Shown piece after piece: positions 33,699 through 41,034 of a stretch of DNA of 64,000 bases. This DNA is from Eubacteriales bacterium (GTDB lineage: Bacteria > Bacillota > Clostridia > Lachnospirales > Lachnospiraceae): the NCBI GenBank assembly GCA_030524545.1, contig JAUNGM010000023.1:1-64000 (forward strand), given 5' to 3'. The notes beneath the pieces were generated by a model. It made no database searches. It saw nothing but the letters and a program-made list of their open reading frames with translations, and had not been told where the DNA came from. Position numbers and translations under genes: made by a program. Numbering within the stretch: the stretch's first letter is position 1; each line of letters opens with the position of its first letter.

Positions 33699-33899
33699 AG
33701 GGGGAAGACAAAGGAGATCCGGGAGCTTTTGCAGAAGTTCGGGGCAGTAAAACTGTCTGCAGTGAAGCAGCTTGGGATTTCCATGGCGGATATGGAGCTT
33801 TTGTCTATCGGCTTAATCAATGACATTTACAGTTAGAGCAGGAATGATGAATGGAAATACTGTGAGATTGGGACGCAGGAGGATATGGATCGTTTCTGA
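33696..33899 (+). pseudogene. Phage tail-assembly chaperone remnant (copy 2) with in-frame TAG
   Basis: [40 protein letters not shown] and then TAG (33834-33836) where copy 1 has GAG. The frame continues to TQEDMDRF and TGA at 33897. The N-terminal half is missing. Confidence 0.65.
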
Positions 33900-33900
33900 C

Positions 33901-33929
33901 TTGATATAGCAGCCTTTTTTTGCTATACT
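33901..33929 (+). promoter_or_regulatory. Post-chaperone cargo promoter, copy 2
   Basis: TTGATA (33901-33906), 17 bp, TATACT (33924-33929), then a leader closely matching 17967-18010 up to ACAAATCGGAATC. Confidence 0.82.
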
Positions 33930-33992
33930 GCTGAGACAGGGAAAGGCTGTGGCTTTTTCAATACAAATCGGAATCTACAGAGGTAAATTATT

Positions 33993-34604
33993 ATGATTAC
34001 AATTAGAAATGCAACGTTGGAAGATGTTGAACGTATTTTAGAAATTTATGATTATTATGTTAAAAATACGGCTATTACATTTGAATATGAAACACCTTCC
34101 GTTGAAGAATTTAAGGAACGAATGAAAAAGACGATGAAGCGTTATCCATATTTGGTTATTTTAAGAGATGGGCGTATTGAAGGATATGCATATGCTGGTC
34201 CTTTTGTCGGCAGGGCGGCCTATGACTGGTCTTGTGAAATGACTGTATATCTTGACTACGATGCACGGAAATGTGGAATGGGACGAAAAATCTATGAGGC
34301 ATTGGAAAAGGCATTACATGATATGGGCATCCTTAATTTGTATGCTTGCATTGGGTATCCGGAAAAAGACGATGAATATCTTACAACGAATAGTGCTGAT
34401 TTCCATAAACATCTCGGTTTTATAAAGGTTGGAGAATTTTACAAATGCGGTTATAAATTTAATAGATGGTATAACATGGTTTGGATGGAAAAAATCATAG
34501 GAAAGCACCAAGATATGCAGAATCCGATTACGAACTATCATAACGTGATTTGCGTTTCACAACTTCCAGAAGCTGCTGGATGTGGTTTATTTTTCCACAG
34601 ATAG
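33993..34604 (+). CDS. GNAT acetyltransferase, phosphinothricin-acetyltransferase-like
   Basis: About 190 genuine residues: ITIRNATLEDVERILEIYDY, YVKNTAITFEYETPSVEEFK, GYAYAGPFVGRAAYDWSCEM and TVYLDYDARKCGMGRKIYEA. This is the PAT/MddA pattern seen in enzymes acetylating phosphinothricin or methionine sulfoximine-like compounds. The last ~15 residues overlap the junction to a DUF1810 fragment. ATG 33993 behind GAGGTAAATT and the post-chaperone promoter. Confidence 0.85.
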   Translation: MITIRNATLEDVERILEIYDYYVKNTAITFEYETPSVEEFKERMKKTMKRYPYLVILRDGRIEGYAYAGPFVGRAAYDWSCEMTVYLDYDARKCGMGRKIYEALEKALHDMGILNLYACIGYPEKDDEYLTTNSADFHKHLGFIKVGEFYKCGYKFNRWYNMVWMEKIIGKHQDMQNPITNYHNVICVSQLPEAAGCGLFFHR

Positions 34605-34867
34605 CGGGGCTTAGCTACAGTGAAACTGCCCGGTATTATGCCATTAAGAATATGGAAGAAGCGAAAGCATATATGGATGATTACACTCTTGGAACGAATC
34701 TGATTGAAATATCAGAGGCACTTCTGGAGGTAAAGTCCAATGATGCGGACGAAGTGATGGGTTGGCCGGATAATCTGAAACGGAAATCTTCCATGACTTT
34801 ATTTGCTCTGGCAAAACCAGAATGTGAAGTATTCCAGAAGGTGCATGATTTTATAGTACAAATTTAA
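34550..34867 (+). pseudogene. DUF1810 protein, N-terminally truncated
   Basis: SCWMWFIFPQIAGLSYSETA, RYYAIKNMEEAKAYMDDY, EISEALLEVKSNDADEVMGW and KRKSSMTLFALAKPECEVF match the DUF1810 (YbiA-neighbour) family; roughly 25 N-terminal residues are missing. It overlaps the end of the GNAT gene in another frame and has no obvious start, so expression is doubtful. Confidence 0.75.
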
Positions 34868-34891
34868 GATACAGATCGAGGAGGAACTGAA

Positions 34892-35320
34892 ATGGGATTT
34901 GGTTATGGCGGATTTGATATGGGTTTTGGTGCATTTGAAATCATGTTTATTATTGTATTTGTAATCGTCATTGGAGTCTTTATTGTAACGGCTGTGAAAG
35001 GAATCAGTACGTGGAATAAAAATAATCAGTCTCCGCGTTTGTCTGTATCAGCAGTGATTGTATCAAAGCGGACAGAGATTACGCACCACAGCCATGCAAA
35101 TGCTGGCGATGCGACTGGTGCGCATGGATATAGTACATCTTCTTCTACGTGGTACTATATGACATTTCAGGTTGAAAGTGGAGATCGGATGGAGTTTTCT
35201 GTTACCGGCTCAGAGTATGGTATGTTAGCTGAGGGAGATTGTGGAAAACTGTCTTTTCAGGGGACAAGGTATTTATCTTTTGAACGTAACGAAGATGTGG
35301 AAGCCTTCAAATCCGTCTGA
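34892..35320 (+). CDS. DUF2500 membrane-anchored protein
   Basis: A 142-residue protein with a glycine/phenylalanine-rich start, one membrane helix (about 16-40, EIMFIIVFVIVIGVFIVTAV) and an extracytoplasmic or cytoplasmic beta domain (RLSVSAVIVSKRTEITHHSH, YYMTFQVESGDRMEFSVTGS) characteristic of DUF2500. Function unknown. ATG behind GAGGAGGAA; intact. Confidence 0.85.
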   Translation: MGFGYGGFDMGFGAFEIMFIIVFVIVIGVFIVTAVKGISTWNKNNQSPRLSVSAVIVSKRTEITHHSHANAGDATGAHGYSTSSSTWYYMTFQVESGDRMEFSVTGSEYGMLAEGDCGKLSFQGTRYLSFERNEDVEAFKSV

Positions 35321-35347
35321 GGATTGGAAAGTAGAAAAACAAAACAT

Positions 35348-35701
35348 ATGGAAAAAATGATGAAGATGAGAACAATAATCATGTCCATTACAGCAATGCT
35401 GCTTGCGGTTTGTTTATCTGGCTGTTCTATTGGACAGGATAGCAATAAATCGGATATCACGATTAAAGACGGGATGTATAGAAAAATCGTATACTCCCTT
35501 ATATCAAGTGCGGAGAATTCTTCCCTTGATAAAATTTTCCTTTCTTTTGAGAGCGCCATTAGGAGCAGGTTCAAAGTACAATATTATTTGTCTGCTATGG
35601 CAGGACTCAGAAGCGGAAAATATCAACTGTTCAAACGCTATCGATTGCTTTGGGCATCTGCAGGGTGTATACTGAAAAAATTAGAAATGGTAAATTATTG
35701 A
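35348..35701 (+). pseudogene. Lipoprotein N-terminus joined to non-homologous sequence
   Basis: Signal peptide with lipobox LAVCLSGC, then about 25 residues; several clustered ATGs (35348-35366) make the exact start uncertain. After about DGMYRK the residues no longer look like a folded protein, and the DNA from ~35490 seems to come from fragments of other genes. The open frame to 35701 is probably accidental. Confidence 0.5.
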
Positions 35702-35719
35702 TGAAAGGAACTGAAAAAG

Positions 35720-36364
35720 ATGACAGCGTTGGAAATGATAAAACAGATTGATGTATTGACTCACAGCAGTATTCGCATCAGAGCGGATAAGATTATTTAT
35801 ATTGATCCTTTTCAGATAGACGGGAATCCGAAGGATGCTGATGTTTTGTTCATTACACATGATCATTTTGACCATTTTTCTCCGGAAGACATAAAAAAGG
35901 TGTTCAAAAATGATACTACGTTTGTTATTCCCGAGGCAATGAGAGAGGTCTGTGGACCTCTGCTTGCTAAGGAAAATGAACTGATCTGCGTGAAACCGGG
36001 TCAGAAAATGAATGCGGCAGGAATTGAAATTGAAACAATTGCTGCCTATAACATGAATAAAGAGTTTCATCCGAAGGAGAACGGATGGGTGGGATATATT
36101 CTGAACCTGAATGGGATTCGCTGTTATGTCGCAGGGGATACGGATATAACAGAAGAGAATAAAAAGGTAAACTGTGATATTGCCATGATTCCGATTGGAG
36201 GAACTTATACGATAGATGCGGAGGAAGCAGCAGAATTTATCAATGGGATAAAGCCCGAAATTGCTATTCCTATCCATTATGGAAATATCGTAGGAAAACT
36301 TGAGGATGCTGATGTGTTCAAATCACTGGTTGACAGTAGCATTCAAGTGATTACAAAGCTTTGA
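35720..36364 (+). CDS. MBL-fold metal-dependent hydrolase (UlaG-like)
   Basis: A 214-residue metallo-beta-lactamase-fold protein: THSSIRIRADKIIYIDPF, metal motif THDHFDHFSPED (HxHxDH), CYVAGDTDITEENKKVNCDI with the metal-bridging Asp, and PIHYGNIVGKLED with the last His. The GDTD and PIHYG motifs are those of the UlaG/L-ascorbate-6-phosphate-lactonase-like group. ATG behind GAAAGGAACTG. Intact; substrate unknown. Confidence 0.87.
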   Translation: MTALEMIKQIDVLTHSSIRIRADKIIYIDPFQIDGNPKDADVLFITHDHFDHFSPEDIKKVFKNDTTFVIPEAMREVCGPLLAKENELICVKPGQKMNAAGIEIETIAAYNMNKEFHPKENGWVGYILNLNGIRCYVAGDTDITEENKKVNCDIAMIPIGGTYTIDAEEAAEFINGIKPEIAIPIHYGNIVGKLEDADVFKSLVDSSIQVITKL

Positions 36365-36415
36365 TAAGCGGAATTGTATTTCCTGCAGCGTTTCCAGCTT
36401 GTAAAGGAAGACGTT

Positions 36416-36484
36416 GTGTCAGTTAATATAGCAGAAACATTTGAATTATTAAGTAAAGAGAAAGTGCTGGATAAGCTTTCATGA
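36416..36484 (+). pseudogene. HEAT-repeat gene, 5' fragment
   Basis: GTG start then SVNIAETFELL, matching the start of the gene at 21965, quickly ending at a stop. The leader before it (TTTCCAGCTTGTAAAGGA) also matches leaders at 18712 and 40986. Confidence 0.65.
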
Positions 36485-36580
36485 AGAAAAGAATCAGAAA
36501 CAATAGGAATCTCGCTTAATCAATAATTTAACGATAGGATGCATTTGCCTCGGATTTATGGTATTCTATGGTAAAACATA
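36474..36580 (+). repeat. Shared leader with extended -10 promoter (copy B)
   Basis: TTTCATGAAGAAAAGAATCAG, CAATAATTTAACGATAGG as in 32634-32712, then TATGGTATTCT as a possible extended -10 near 36564. Drives the flavodoxin gene. Confidence 0.6.
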
Positions 36581-36620
36581 TCGATAAAATATAGGTTTCA
36601 GGAAAGTTGAGGTATTGATT

Positions 36621-37130
36621 ATGAGCAAGGTATTAGTAGCGTATTTCAGTGCCAGCGGCGTAACAGCAAAACTGGCGAAGCGGCTTGCAGAGGCTATCGG
36701 AGCAGATTTACATGAGATTCAGCCGGAGGTTCCATATACGGATGCTGATCTGGACTGGATGGATAAAAAGAGCCGCAGCAGTGTGGAGATGAATGATAAG
36801 TCTTTCCGTCCGGCTGTTGCAAACAAGGTAGAGAACATGGAGCAGTATTCTGTGATTTTCACAGCCTTCCCTATCTGGTGGTACGTCGCCCCGACTATTG
36901 TGAACACGTTTCTGGAGCAGTATGATTTGTCCGGAAAGACGATTATTCCACTGGCAACTTCGGGTAGCAGCGGTATGGGGAACACAAACAAGGAACTGGC
37001 GGTTTCCTGTCCGGGAGCAGAATTAAAGGGAGGAAAGAGATTCCCTGCGGAAGCAAGTGCGGAAGAACTGAAAGCATGGGCAGAAGGGTACCGAAGGGAA
37101 GCTCCGGGGGAGGTTCCCGTAGGTCAATGA
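36621..37130 (+). CDS. Flavodoxin
   Basis: A 169-residue long-chain-like flavodoxin: [20 protein letters not shown] with the FMN phosphate loop [26 protein letters not shown] (the YP/W tyrosine-tryptophan isoalloxazine loop) and [16 protein letters not shown]. It carries electrons to reductases. ATG 36621 behind GTTGAGGT. The last ~12 residues may be altered, because the gene runs directly into the minus-strand DUF2000 scrap. Confidence 0.85.
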   Translation: MSKVLVAYFSASGVTAKLAKRLAEAIGADLHEIQPEVPYTDADLDWMDKKSRSSVEMNDKSFRPAVANKVENMEQYSVIFTAFPIWWYVAPTIVNTFLEQYDLSGKTIIPLATSGSSGMGNTNKELAVSCPGAELKGGKRFPAEASAEELKAWAEGYRREAPGEVPVGQ

Positions 37131-37491
37131 CCATGACGCATTCCTCTTTTGTGAACAGGTGGGTGAGTAGCGCTGTGAAAAAGGGTGCGATGGAAATGAT
37201 CACACCTACGTTGGAGGATATTGTATAGGTCAATGCAATGTTCTCCAGCAGATAATACAGGCACACGCCGCACAGTCCCGCTGCTGCAAAGACGGCCTCC
37301 TGCCGTTTGGTAGTTCCTCTCATCCGGTGGGGATAGACGATCAGCAATGCCAGAAATCCCAGGATAAACCGGAAGAACAGGATTTCTATCGGTTCAAAAT
37401 CCACTAACAGCACTTTGGTGGAGATGAAGGTAGTTCCCCATATCAGGATCGTGACCAGTGCCGCCAGATGCCCGGTTGCTTTTTTACTCAT
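37120..37491 (-). pseudogene. EamA transporter, second copy, truncated and joined to the DUF2000 start
   Basis: Residues 1-116 of the exporter at 530-1426 with few changes, ending at LFTKEE, where a deletion of about 570 bp joins it to the first codons of the DUF2000 gene (CVMVID). The frame then runs into flavodoxin antisense to 36943. Six or more membrane helices are lost. Confidence 0.85.
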
Positions 37492-38317
37492 CCGGCGTTT
37501 CCTCCTTCTCTAAAAATATGTCACGGTAAAGGCCTGGAGCCAATCCGATAAATCGGTTGAAATAGTTCGTGAAATGACTCTGGTCGGAAAAGCCTGTCTG
37601 CATGGCCGCCTCTATAGGAGGTACACCCTGTTCCAGAAGTTTCTTTGCTTTGCCAATGCGTATGTTCTCTAAGTAGCTGTATGGCGTGACACCTTTGGAC
37701 TTGGTAAAGGCCCTAAGCAGTGTGGATTTGCTAAGACCAGCATAGCGGCAGATCTGATCTAAATAAATCCGGTCTGCGAAGTGCTGCTCCATAAAATCGC
37801 AGGCTTTTTCAATTTCCTCCCGGCATTCCGGGATGCAGCTTTCAAAGGGTTGTCCGTACCGCTGAATCAGCAGTGATATGAGGAGCAGCAGATTTTCTTC
37901 TTTGCCGAACTCACAGGAGCCTTTCATGACCAGCTTGTGGAGCGGGTGCAGATAGCAGGTCACTTCCTCATCGAAGATCACGTTTTTGGAAAAGCCGGGA
38001 AGTTCCCTTCTCCCGGTCACTTCAGCTGCCAGGTTCAGCATGACTTCTTTGGTAATATTAAATCTCCTGTAATCCAACGAGCCATCATCACTCTGCACAC
38101 ATGCATGATTGTCTCCGGGATTGAACAGAAGAATATTGCCCTTTTTTAAAGAGTATTCTTGATTTCTACAGGACAGTACACGCTGCCCGTCCTCGATAAA
38201 TCCAATCACATAGTATTCATGGAAGTGGTTTGGAAATGGCTGCACGATCCCCTCAAAGCGGTATGCCTCAATTCGAAGCTCATCATCATAAACCACCGTC
38301 CTTGTTTCTTTCTTCAT
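37484..38317 (-). CDS. AraC-family regulator, second copy
   Basis: A 277-residue protein, nearly identical over its C-terminal half to the regulator at 1419-2252 and about nine-tenths identical in the cupin half ([20 protein letters not shown] instead of TIAKGDIVLFNPGDN). Start at 38317 with AAGGAGGGAAC upstream. Frame intact, but its presumed target exporter copy is broken; it might act on the intact unit at 530. Confidence 0.88.
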   Translation of the reverse strand: MKKETRTVVYDDELRIEAYRFEGIVQPFPNHFHEYYVIGFIEDGQRVLSCRNQEYSLKKGNILLFNPGDNHACVQSDDGSLDYRRFNITKEVMLNLAAEVTGRRELPGFSKNVIFDEEVTCYLHPLHKLVMKGSCEFGKEENLLLLISLLIQRYGQPFESCIPECREEIEKACDFMEQHFADRIYLDQICRYAGLSKSTLLRAFTKSKGVTPYSYLENIRIGKAKKLLEQGVPPIEAAMQTGFSDQSHFTNYFNRFIGLAPGLYRDIFLEKEETPDE

Positions 38318-38404
38318 GTATGTTCCCTCCTTGCTGTTCTTCATTGTAGCATTTCAAAATGAAAAAGGCTTGTAAAATATCTTCAATATGTTTTCCATTT
38401 ATGA

Positions 38405-38453
38405 AATTCCGCCGCAGATTCTAGCAACGCAGGAGGATTTCGACAAATTTTAA
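38405..38453 (+). pseudogene. Phage tail-assembly chaperone scrap (copy 3)
   Basis: LATQEDFDKF and TAA, the last ~10-15 codons of the chaperone. It is followed by a GC-rich hairpin instead of the TTGATA promoter. Confidence 0.5.
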
Positions 38454-38490
38454 GGCCATGCCCCGCTGGAAAATCAGTGGGGCACAGCCT
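38454..38490. terminator. GC-rich hairpin downstream of the PIN toxin gene
   Basis: GGC..TGCCCC..CTG pairs with CAG.GGGGCA..GCC around AAAA. It sits at the convergent end of the chaperone scrap and the minus-strand toxin gene and may serve either. Confidence 0.5.
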
Positions 38491-38924
38491 TATTCGTCAT
38501 TTGTATGTTCTTCTGTAAGTTTTACAAGAAATTCTTCTGGTGAGTAAACGGGAAGGGCGGCCAGTCTGTAATCCTTTAAGTTCCTGGTCACGATGCAGTC
38601 AGCGCCAATGCGGACGGCAGTTTGTACCATGATGGCATCTTCGTAGTCCTTCATAGGAGAGCCGAGGGCAAGCTGGCAGTCCGTGGAAAAGGTATCTTCC
38701 ACATCAAAAAGTGTGAACAGGACACGAAGAAGTTTCCGCACTTCTTCCTCATTGTGGACGCTGCGGCGCAGGATATAGTGAACATCTGTAACAGATTTTG
38801 CGGTGAGAACACCCAGGCACCGTCTGTTCGATATGGCAAGGACGATATCCATAGCCGCTTTATAAAATGGTTCCCGCTTTTGCAGGACATCCACAATGAC
38901 GCAGGTGTCGATCAGTGCTTTCAT
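38490..38924 (-). CDS. PIN-domain toxin (VapC-like)
   Basis: A 144-residue PIN RNase: MKALIDTCVIVDVLQKREPF with the first Asp, SVTDVHYILRRSVH, MKDYEDAIMVQTAVRIGADC with the second acidic pair, and IVTRNLKDYRLAALPVYSPE. PIN toxins cut tRNA or mRNA when the antitoxin is degraded. Its ATG overlaps the antitoxin stop (4 bp), typical of a type II pair. Intact. Confidence 0.9.
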   Translation of the reverse strand: MKALIDTCVIVDVLQKREPFYKAAMDIVLAISNRRCLGVLTAKSVTDVHYILRRSVHNEEEVRKLLRVLFTLFDVEDTFSTDCQLALGSPMKDYEDAIMVQTAVRIGADCIVTRNLKDYRLAALPVYSPEEFLVKLTEEHTNDE

Positions 38925-39136
38925 AGTTTATCTGCCCTTTCCGCACGTGCTTCCTCCAGTGTAATGTCGGCCGGAATCACGCCCAGGAGAGATTTTGCCA
39001 TTTCGACACGATCTGCATTGGGATTGGAAAGCTTTGCCACAACCTTTCCGTTTTTCGTGATGAAGATATCTTCGTTTTCTGCAAGCTGTAAGTATTTGCC
39101 AAGATTCATTTTAAGCTCAGTAGCGGTAATTGACAT
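38921..39136 (-). CDS. Phd/YefM-type antitoxin
   Basis: A 71-residue antitoxin: ITATELKMNLGKYLQLAENE, DIFITKNGKVVAKLSNPNAD (the Phd/YefM DNA-binding fold) and an acidic C-terminal helix that should wrap the PIN toxin. Start at ATG 39136 (a GTG at 39145 is an alternative). It neutralises the neighbouring toxin and represses the operon through the inverted repeat at 39189-39226. Confidence 0.85.
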   Translation of the reverse strand: MSITATELKMNLGKYLQLAENEDIFITKNGKVVAKLSNPNADRVEMAKSLLGVIPADITLEEARAERADKL

Positions 39137-39180
39137 ACATAGCACCTCCTTAAGCAGTCAGTATGTGGGGTTCTAAGATT

Positions 39181-39226
39181 ATTATACTCAAATCGAACGA
39201 AAATATCAACAAATTCGTTCGATTTG
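39181..39226 (-). promoter_or_regulatory. Toxin-antitoxin promoter with 13-bp inverted-repeat operator
   Basis: On the minus strand TTGATA (39209-39204), 17 bp, TATAAT (39186-39181). Perfect 13-bp arms CAAATCGAACGAA (39189-39201) and TTCGTTCGATTTG (39214-39226) flank the -35 box: a clear autoregulatory operator. Confidence 0.85.
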
Positions 39227-39287
39227 TTTGGGTAAATCAGTGATAGAAATGTACTTTTTAGCAGAATATTATAGTACAGCAAAAACT

Positions 39288-39656
39288 TTAATTTTCAAAT
39301 ATCTTTTTTGCCACAGAGACGGCATTCAGGACTTTGGGGAAACCAGTATATGGGATGCACTGTAAGAATATCTCTATGATTTTTTCCGGAGCAATTCCCA
39401 CATTTAAAGCTCCATGGATATGTACTTCCAGTTGCGGTTCACATCCTCCGGCAGTGAGAAGGCTGGCTAACGTGATCATTTCACGTTCCTGTAAGGACAG
39501 GCCGCTCCGCTCATAGATATCTCCGAATGCAAACTCAACAATGTACTTTCCAAGGTCAGGTGAAATTGTTTCCAGCGACCGGATGACAGCCTCGCCGCCT
39601 TCTCCATCAATTTTCTTTAAATTTTCCATACCAGTATGAAATCTAGTTTTCTCCAT
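39288..39656 (-). CDS. Carboxymuconolactone decarboxylase family protein
   Basis: A 122-residue CMD/AhpD-like protein: GLSLQEREMITLASLLTAGG, CEPQLEVHIHGALNVGIAPE, KIIEIFLQCIPYTGFPKVL. It has the CEPQLEVHIHGAL helix but not the CxxC of AhpD peroxidases, so it is the decarboxylase-like branch of unknown role. Start 39656 with AGGAGAAG upstream. A 70-bp scrap of it is at 27646. Confidence 0.85.
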   Translation of the reverse strand: MEKTRFHTGMENLKKIDGEGGEAVIRSLETISPDLGKYIVEFAFGDIYERSGLSLQEREMITLASLLTAGGCEPQLEVHIHGALNVGIAPEKIIEIFLQCIPYTGFPKVLNAVSVAKKIFEN

Positions 39657-39727
39657 TTCTTTTCTTCTCCTTGTTTGGTAAAATGGTCTTATGAAACAAA
39701 AAATTGACAAAGGTACATGGATTTAAT

Positions 39728-39838
39728 GCCTGTTGAACGCCACTCCCTCTGCCGGATTCCTATGAGGTACAGGGCAAACCTTATGAAAGACACGTCCCAT
39801 AAGGGGCTGTGGAAGGTGAGTTTTAAATAGTAGTAGGA
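39728..39838 (+). pseudogene. DUF6711 tail-protein remnant (copy 3)
   Basis: TPLPLPDSYEVQ joined after a deletion to LMKDTSHKGLWKVSF and stop. Followed by a short duplicated GGAGTTTTAAATA and the cargo promoter. Confidence 0.65.
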
Positions 39839-39854
39839 GTTTTAAATAATAGAT

Positions 39855-39894
39855 GATTGTTGGTAGGATGTCTGTTATAATGAGAGGAACAATC
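39855..39894 (+). promoter_or_regulatory. Post-DUF6711 cargo promoter, copy 3
   Basis: TGTTATAAT with arms GATTGTT (39855-39861) and AACAATC (39888-39894), nearly identical to copy 1 over more than 60 bp. Confidence 0.75.
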
Positions 39895-39914
39895 GAGATT
39901 TGTAAGGAGCGGGT

Positions 39915-40445
39915 ATGATTAGACTAAGACCATATAAACATTGTGATGCTAAAAGTATTGTATCGTGGTGTAAAGATGAAAAGACATTTCTGTTATGGGG
40001 TGGAGATCATTTTGGAACCTTTCCCATTTCAGAAGATATTATGAATCAGAAGTATTTTGATGATAATGGTGATTGCACTGAAAAAGATAATTTCTATCCT
40101 GTAACGGCTTTTGATGATGATGGAATTGTCGGACATTTTATTATGCGGTCTCTTCATGGAGATAACAGGATACTTCGGTTCGGATGGGTTATCATAGATG
40201 ATGCAAAACGAGGTCGTAAGTATGGACAAAAAATGCTCAGGCTGGGATTAAAATATGCCTTTGAAATCATGCGGGTTGATAAAGTGACAATAGGCGTATT
40301 TGAGAATAATAACTCAGCTTATCAATGCTATCTGTCTGTTGGTTTTCACAAGTCTAAAGATATAGCAGACTCTTTCAAGGATATTCAGGGAGAACAGTGG
40401 AAGATAATAGAACTTGAAATATCCAAGGAAGAGTTTATGTCGTAA
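39915..40445 (+). CDS. GNAT family acetyltransferase (RimJ/RimL-like)
   Basis: A 176-residue GNAT: IRLRPYKHCDAKSIVSWCKD, FGWVIIDDAKRGRKYGQKML with the acetyl-CoA loop KRGRKYG, and NNSAYQCYLSVGFHKSKDIA. First cargo gene behind promoter copy 3; ATG 39915 after AAGGAGCGG. Intact. Substrate unknown. Confidence 0.87.
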   Translation: MIRLRPYKHCDAKSIVSWCKDEKTFLLWGGDHFGTFPISEDIMNQKYFDDNGDCTEKDNFYPVTAFDDDGIVGHFIMRSLHGDNRILRFGWVIIDDAKRGRKYGQKMLRLGLKYAFEIMRVDKVTIGVFENNNSAYQCYLSVGFHKSKDIADSFKDIQGEQWKIIELEISKEEFMS

Positions 40446-40490
40446 ATTCATGCTTGTAGGGAACTCGATAACTCGGAATTTATGAGGATA
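40443..40490 (+). repeat. Recurrent leader/boundary element (copy before the NUDIX gene)
   Basis: TAAATTCATGCTTGTAGGG, AACTCGATAACTCGGAATTT, ATGAGGA. AAATTC and GAATTT pair; compare CAGTTT/AAACTG at 11146 and CAATTT/AAATTG at 21917. Confidence 0.55.
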
Positions 40491-40496
40491 GTAATT

Positions 40497-40982
40497 ATGG
40501 AATTGTGGGATGCCTACGATGAAAGATTGAATATAATAGATGGCGTGGTTCTGGTTCGCGGAGAGCAGATCCCCAATAACTGTTTTCATTTGGTGAGTGA
40601 GATAATAGTAAAACATAAAGACGGAAGCTATCTGATCATGCAAAGGGATAAAAGAAAGCATCTTGGTGGAATGTGGGAGGCTACAGCGGGAGGTTCTGCA
40701 TTACAAGGTGAGAATCCTGTATCCTGTGCCTGTAGAGAACTTCATGAAGAAACAGGAATTGCTTCCGATAATTTGGTCGAAATAGGAAGGGTGCTCCACC
40801 ACGGGCATAAGTCGTTTTATGTGGAGTATCTTTGTATCACGGATGTGGATAAGGATAGTATCGTTTTGCAAGAAGGAGAGACAGCTGATTATAAATGGAT
40901 TACGGCTGATGAATTGAGAAAACTGTCCAGAGATGAGTTGGCAACGCAGCGTATTCTCAATTTCATTGAAGAACTTAATTAA
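40497..40982 (+). CDS. NUDIX hydrolase
   Basis: A 161-residue enzyme: ELWDAYDERLNIIDGVVLVR, then the Nudix box GGSALQGENPVSCACRELHE followed by ETGI. Hydrolyses a nucleoside diphosphate linked to another group. The opening ELWDAYDE is typical of the isopentenyl-diphosphate-isomerase-like NUDIX subgroup. ATG 40497 follows GAGGATAG. Intact. Confidence 0.88.
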   Translation: MELWDAYDERLNIIDGVVLVRGEQIPNNCFHLVSEIIVKHKDGSYLIMQRDKRKHLGGMWEATAGGSALQGENPVSCACRELHEETGIASDNLVEIGRVLHHGHKSFYVEYLCITDVDKDSIVLQEGETADYKWITADELRKLSRDELATQRILNFIEELN

Positions 40983-41034
40983 CAGCTTCCAGTTTGTTGA
41001 GGTGAAGAATGGAATTCAATTAGGAGAAAAAAGT

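Noticed and set aside
7417..33836. Several in-frame stop codons (7417, 9034, 11767, 25814, 33834) suggesting stop-codon reassignment
   Set aside because: Both TAG and TAA are involved, and many intact genes here use these codons as true stops; ordinary gene decay explains them.
35348..35701. Complete lipoprotein gene
   Set aside because: Only the signal peptide and a few following residues are protein-like; the rest shows no plausible fold and the DNA looks like joined fragments.
11145..40490. Integron cassette array with attC sites
   Set aside because: Boundary elements lack the RYYYAAC/GTTRRRY core pairs and no tyrosine integrase gene is in the window; an attC reading is not supported, though cassette-like behaviour remains possible.
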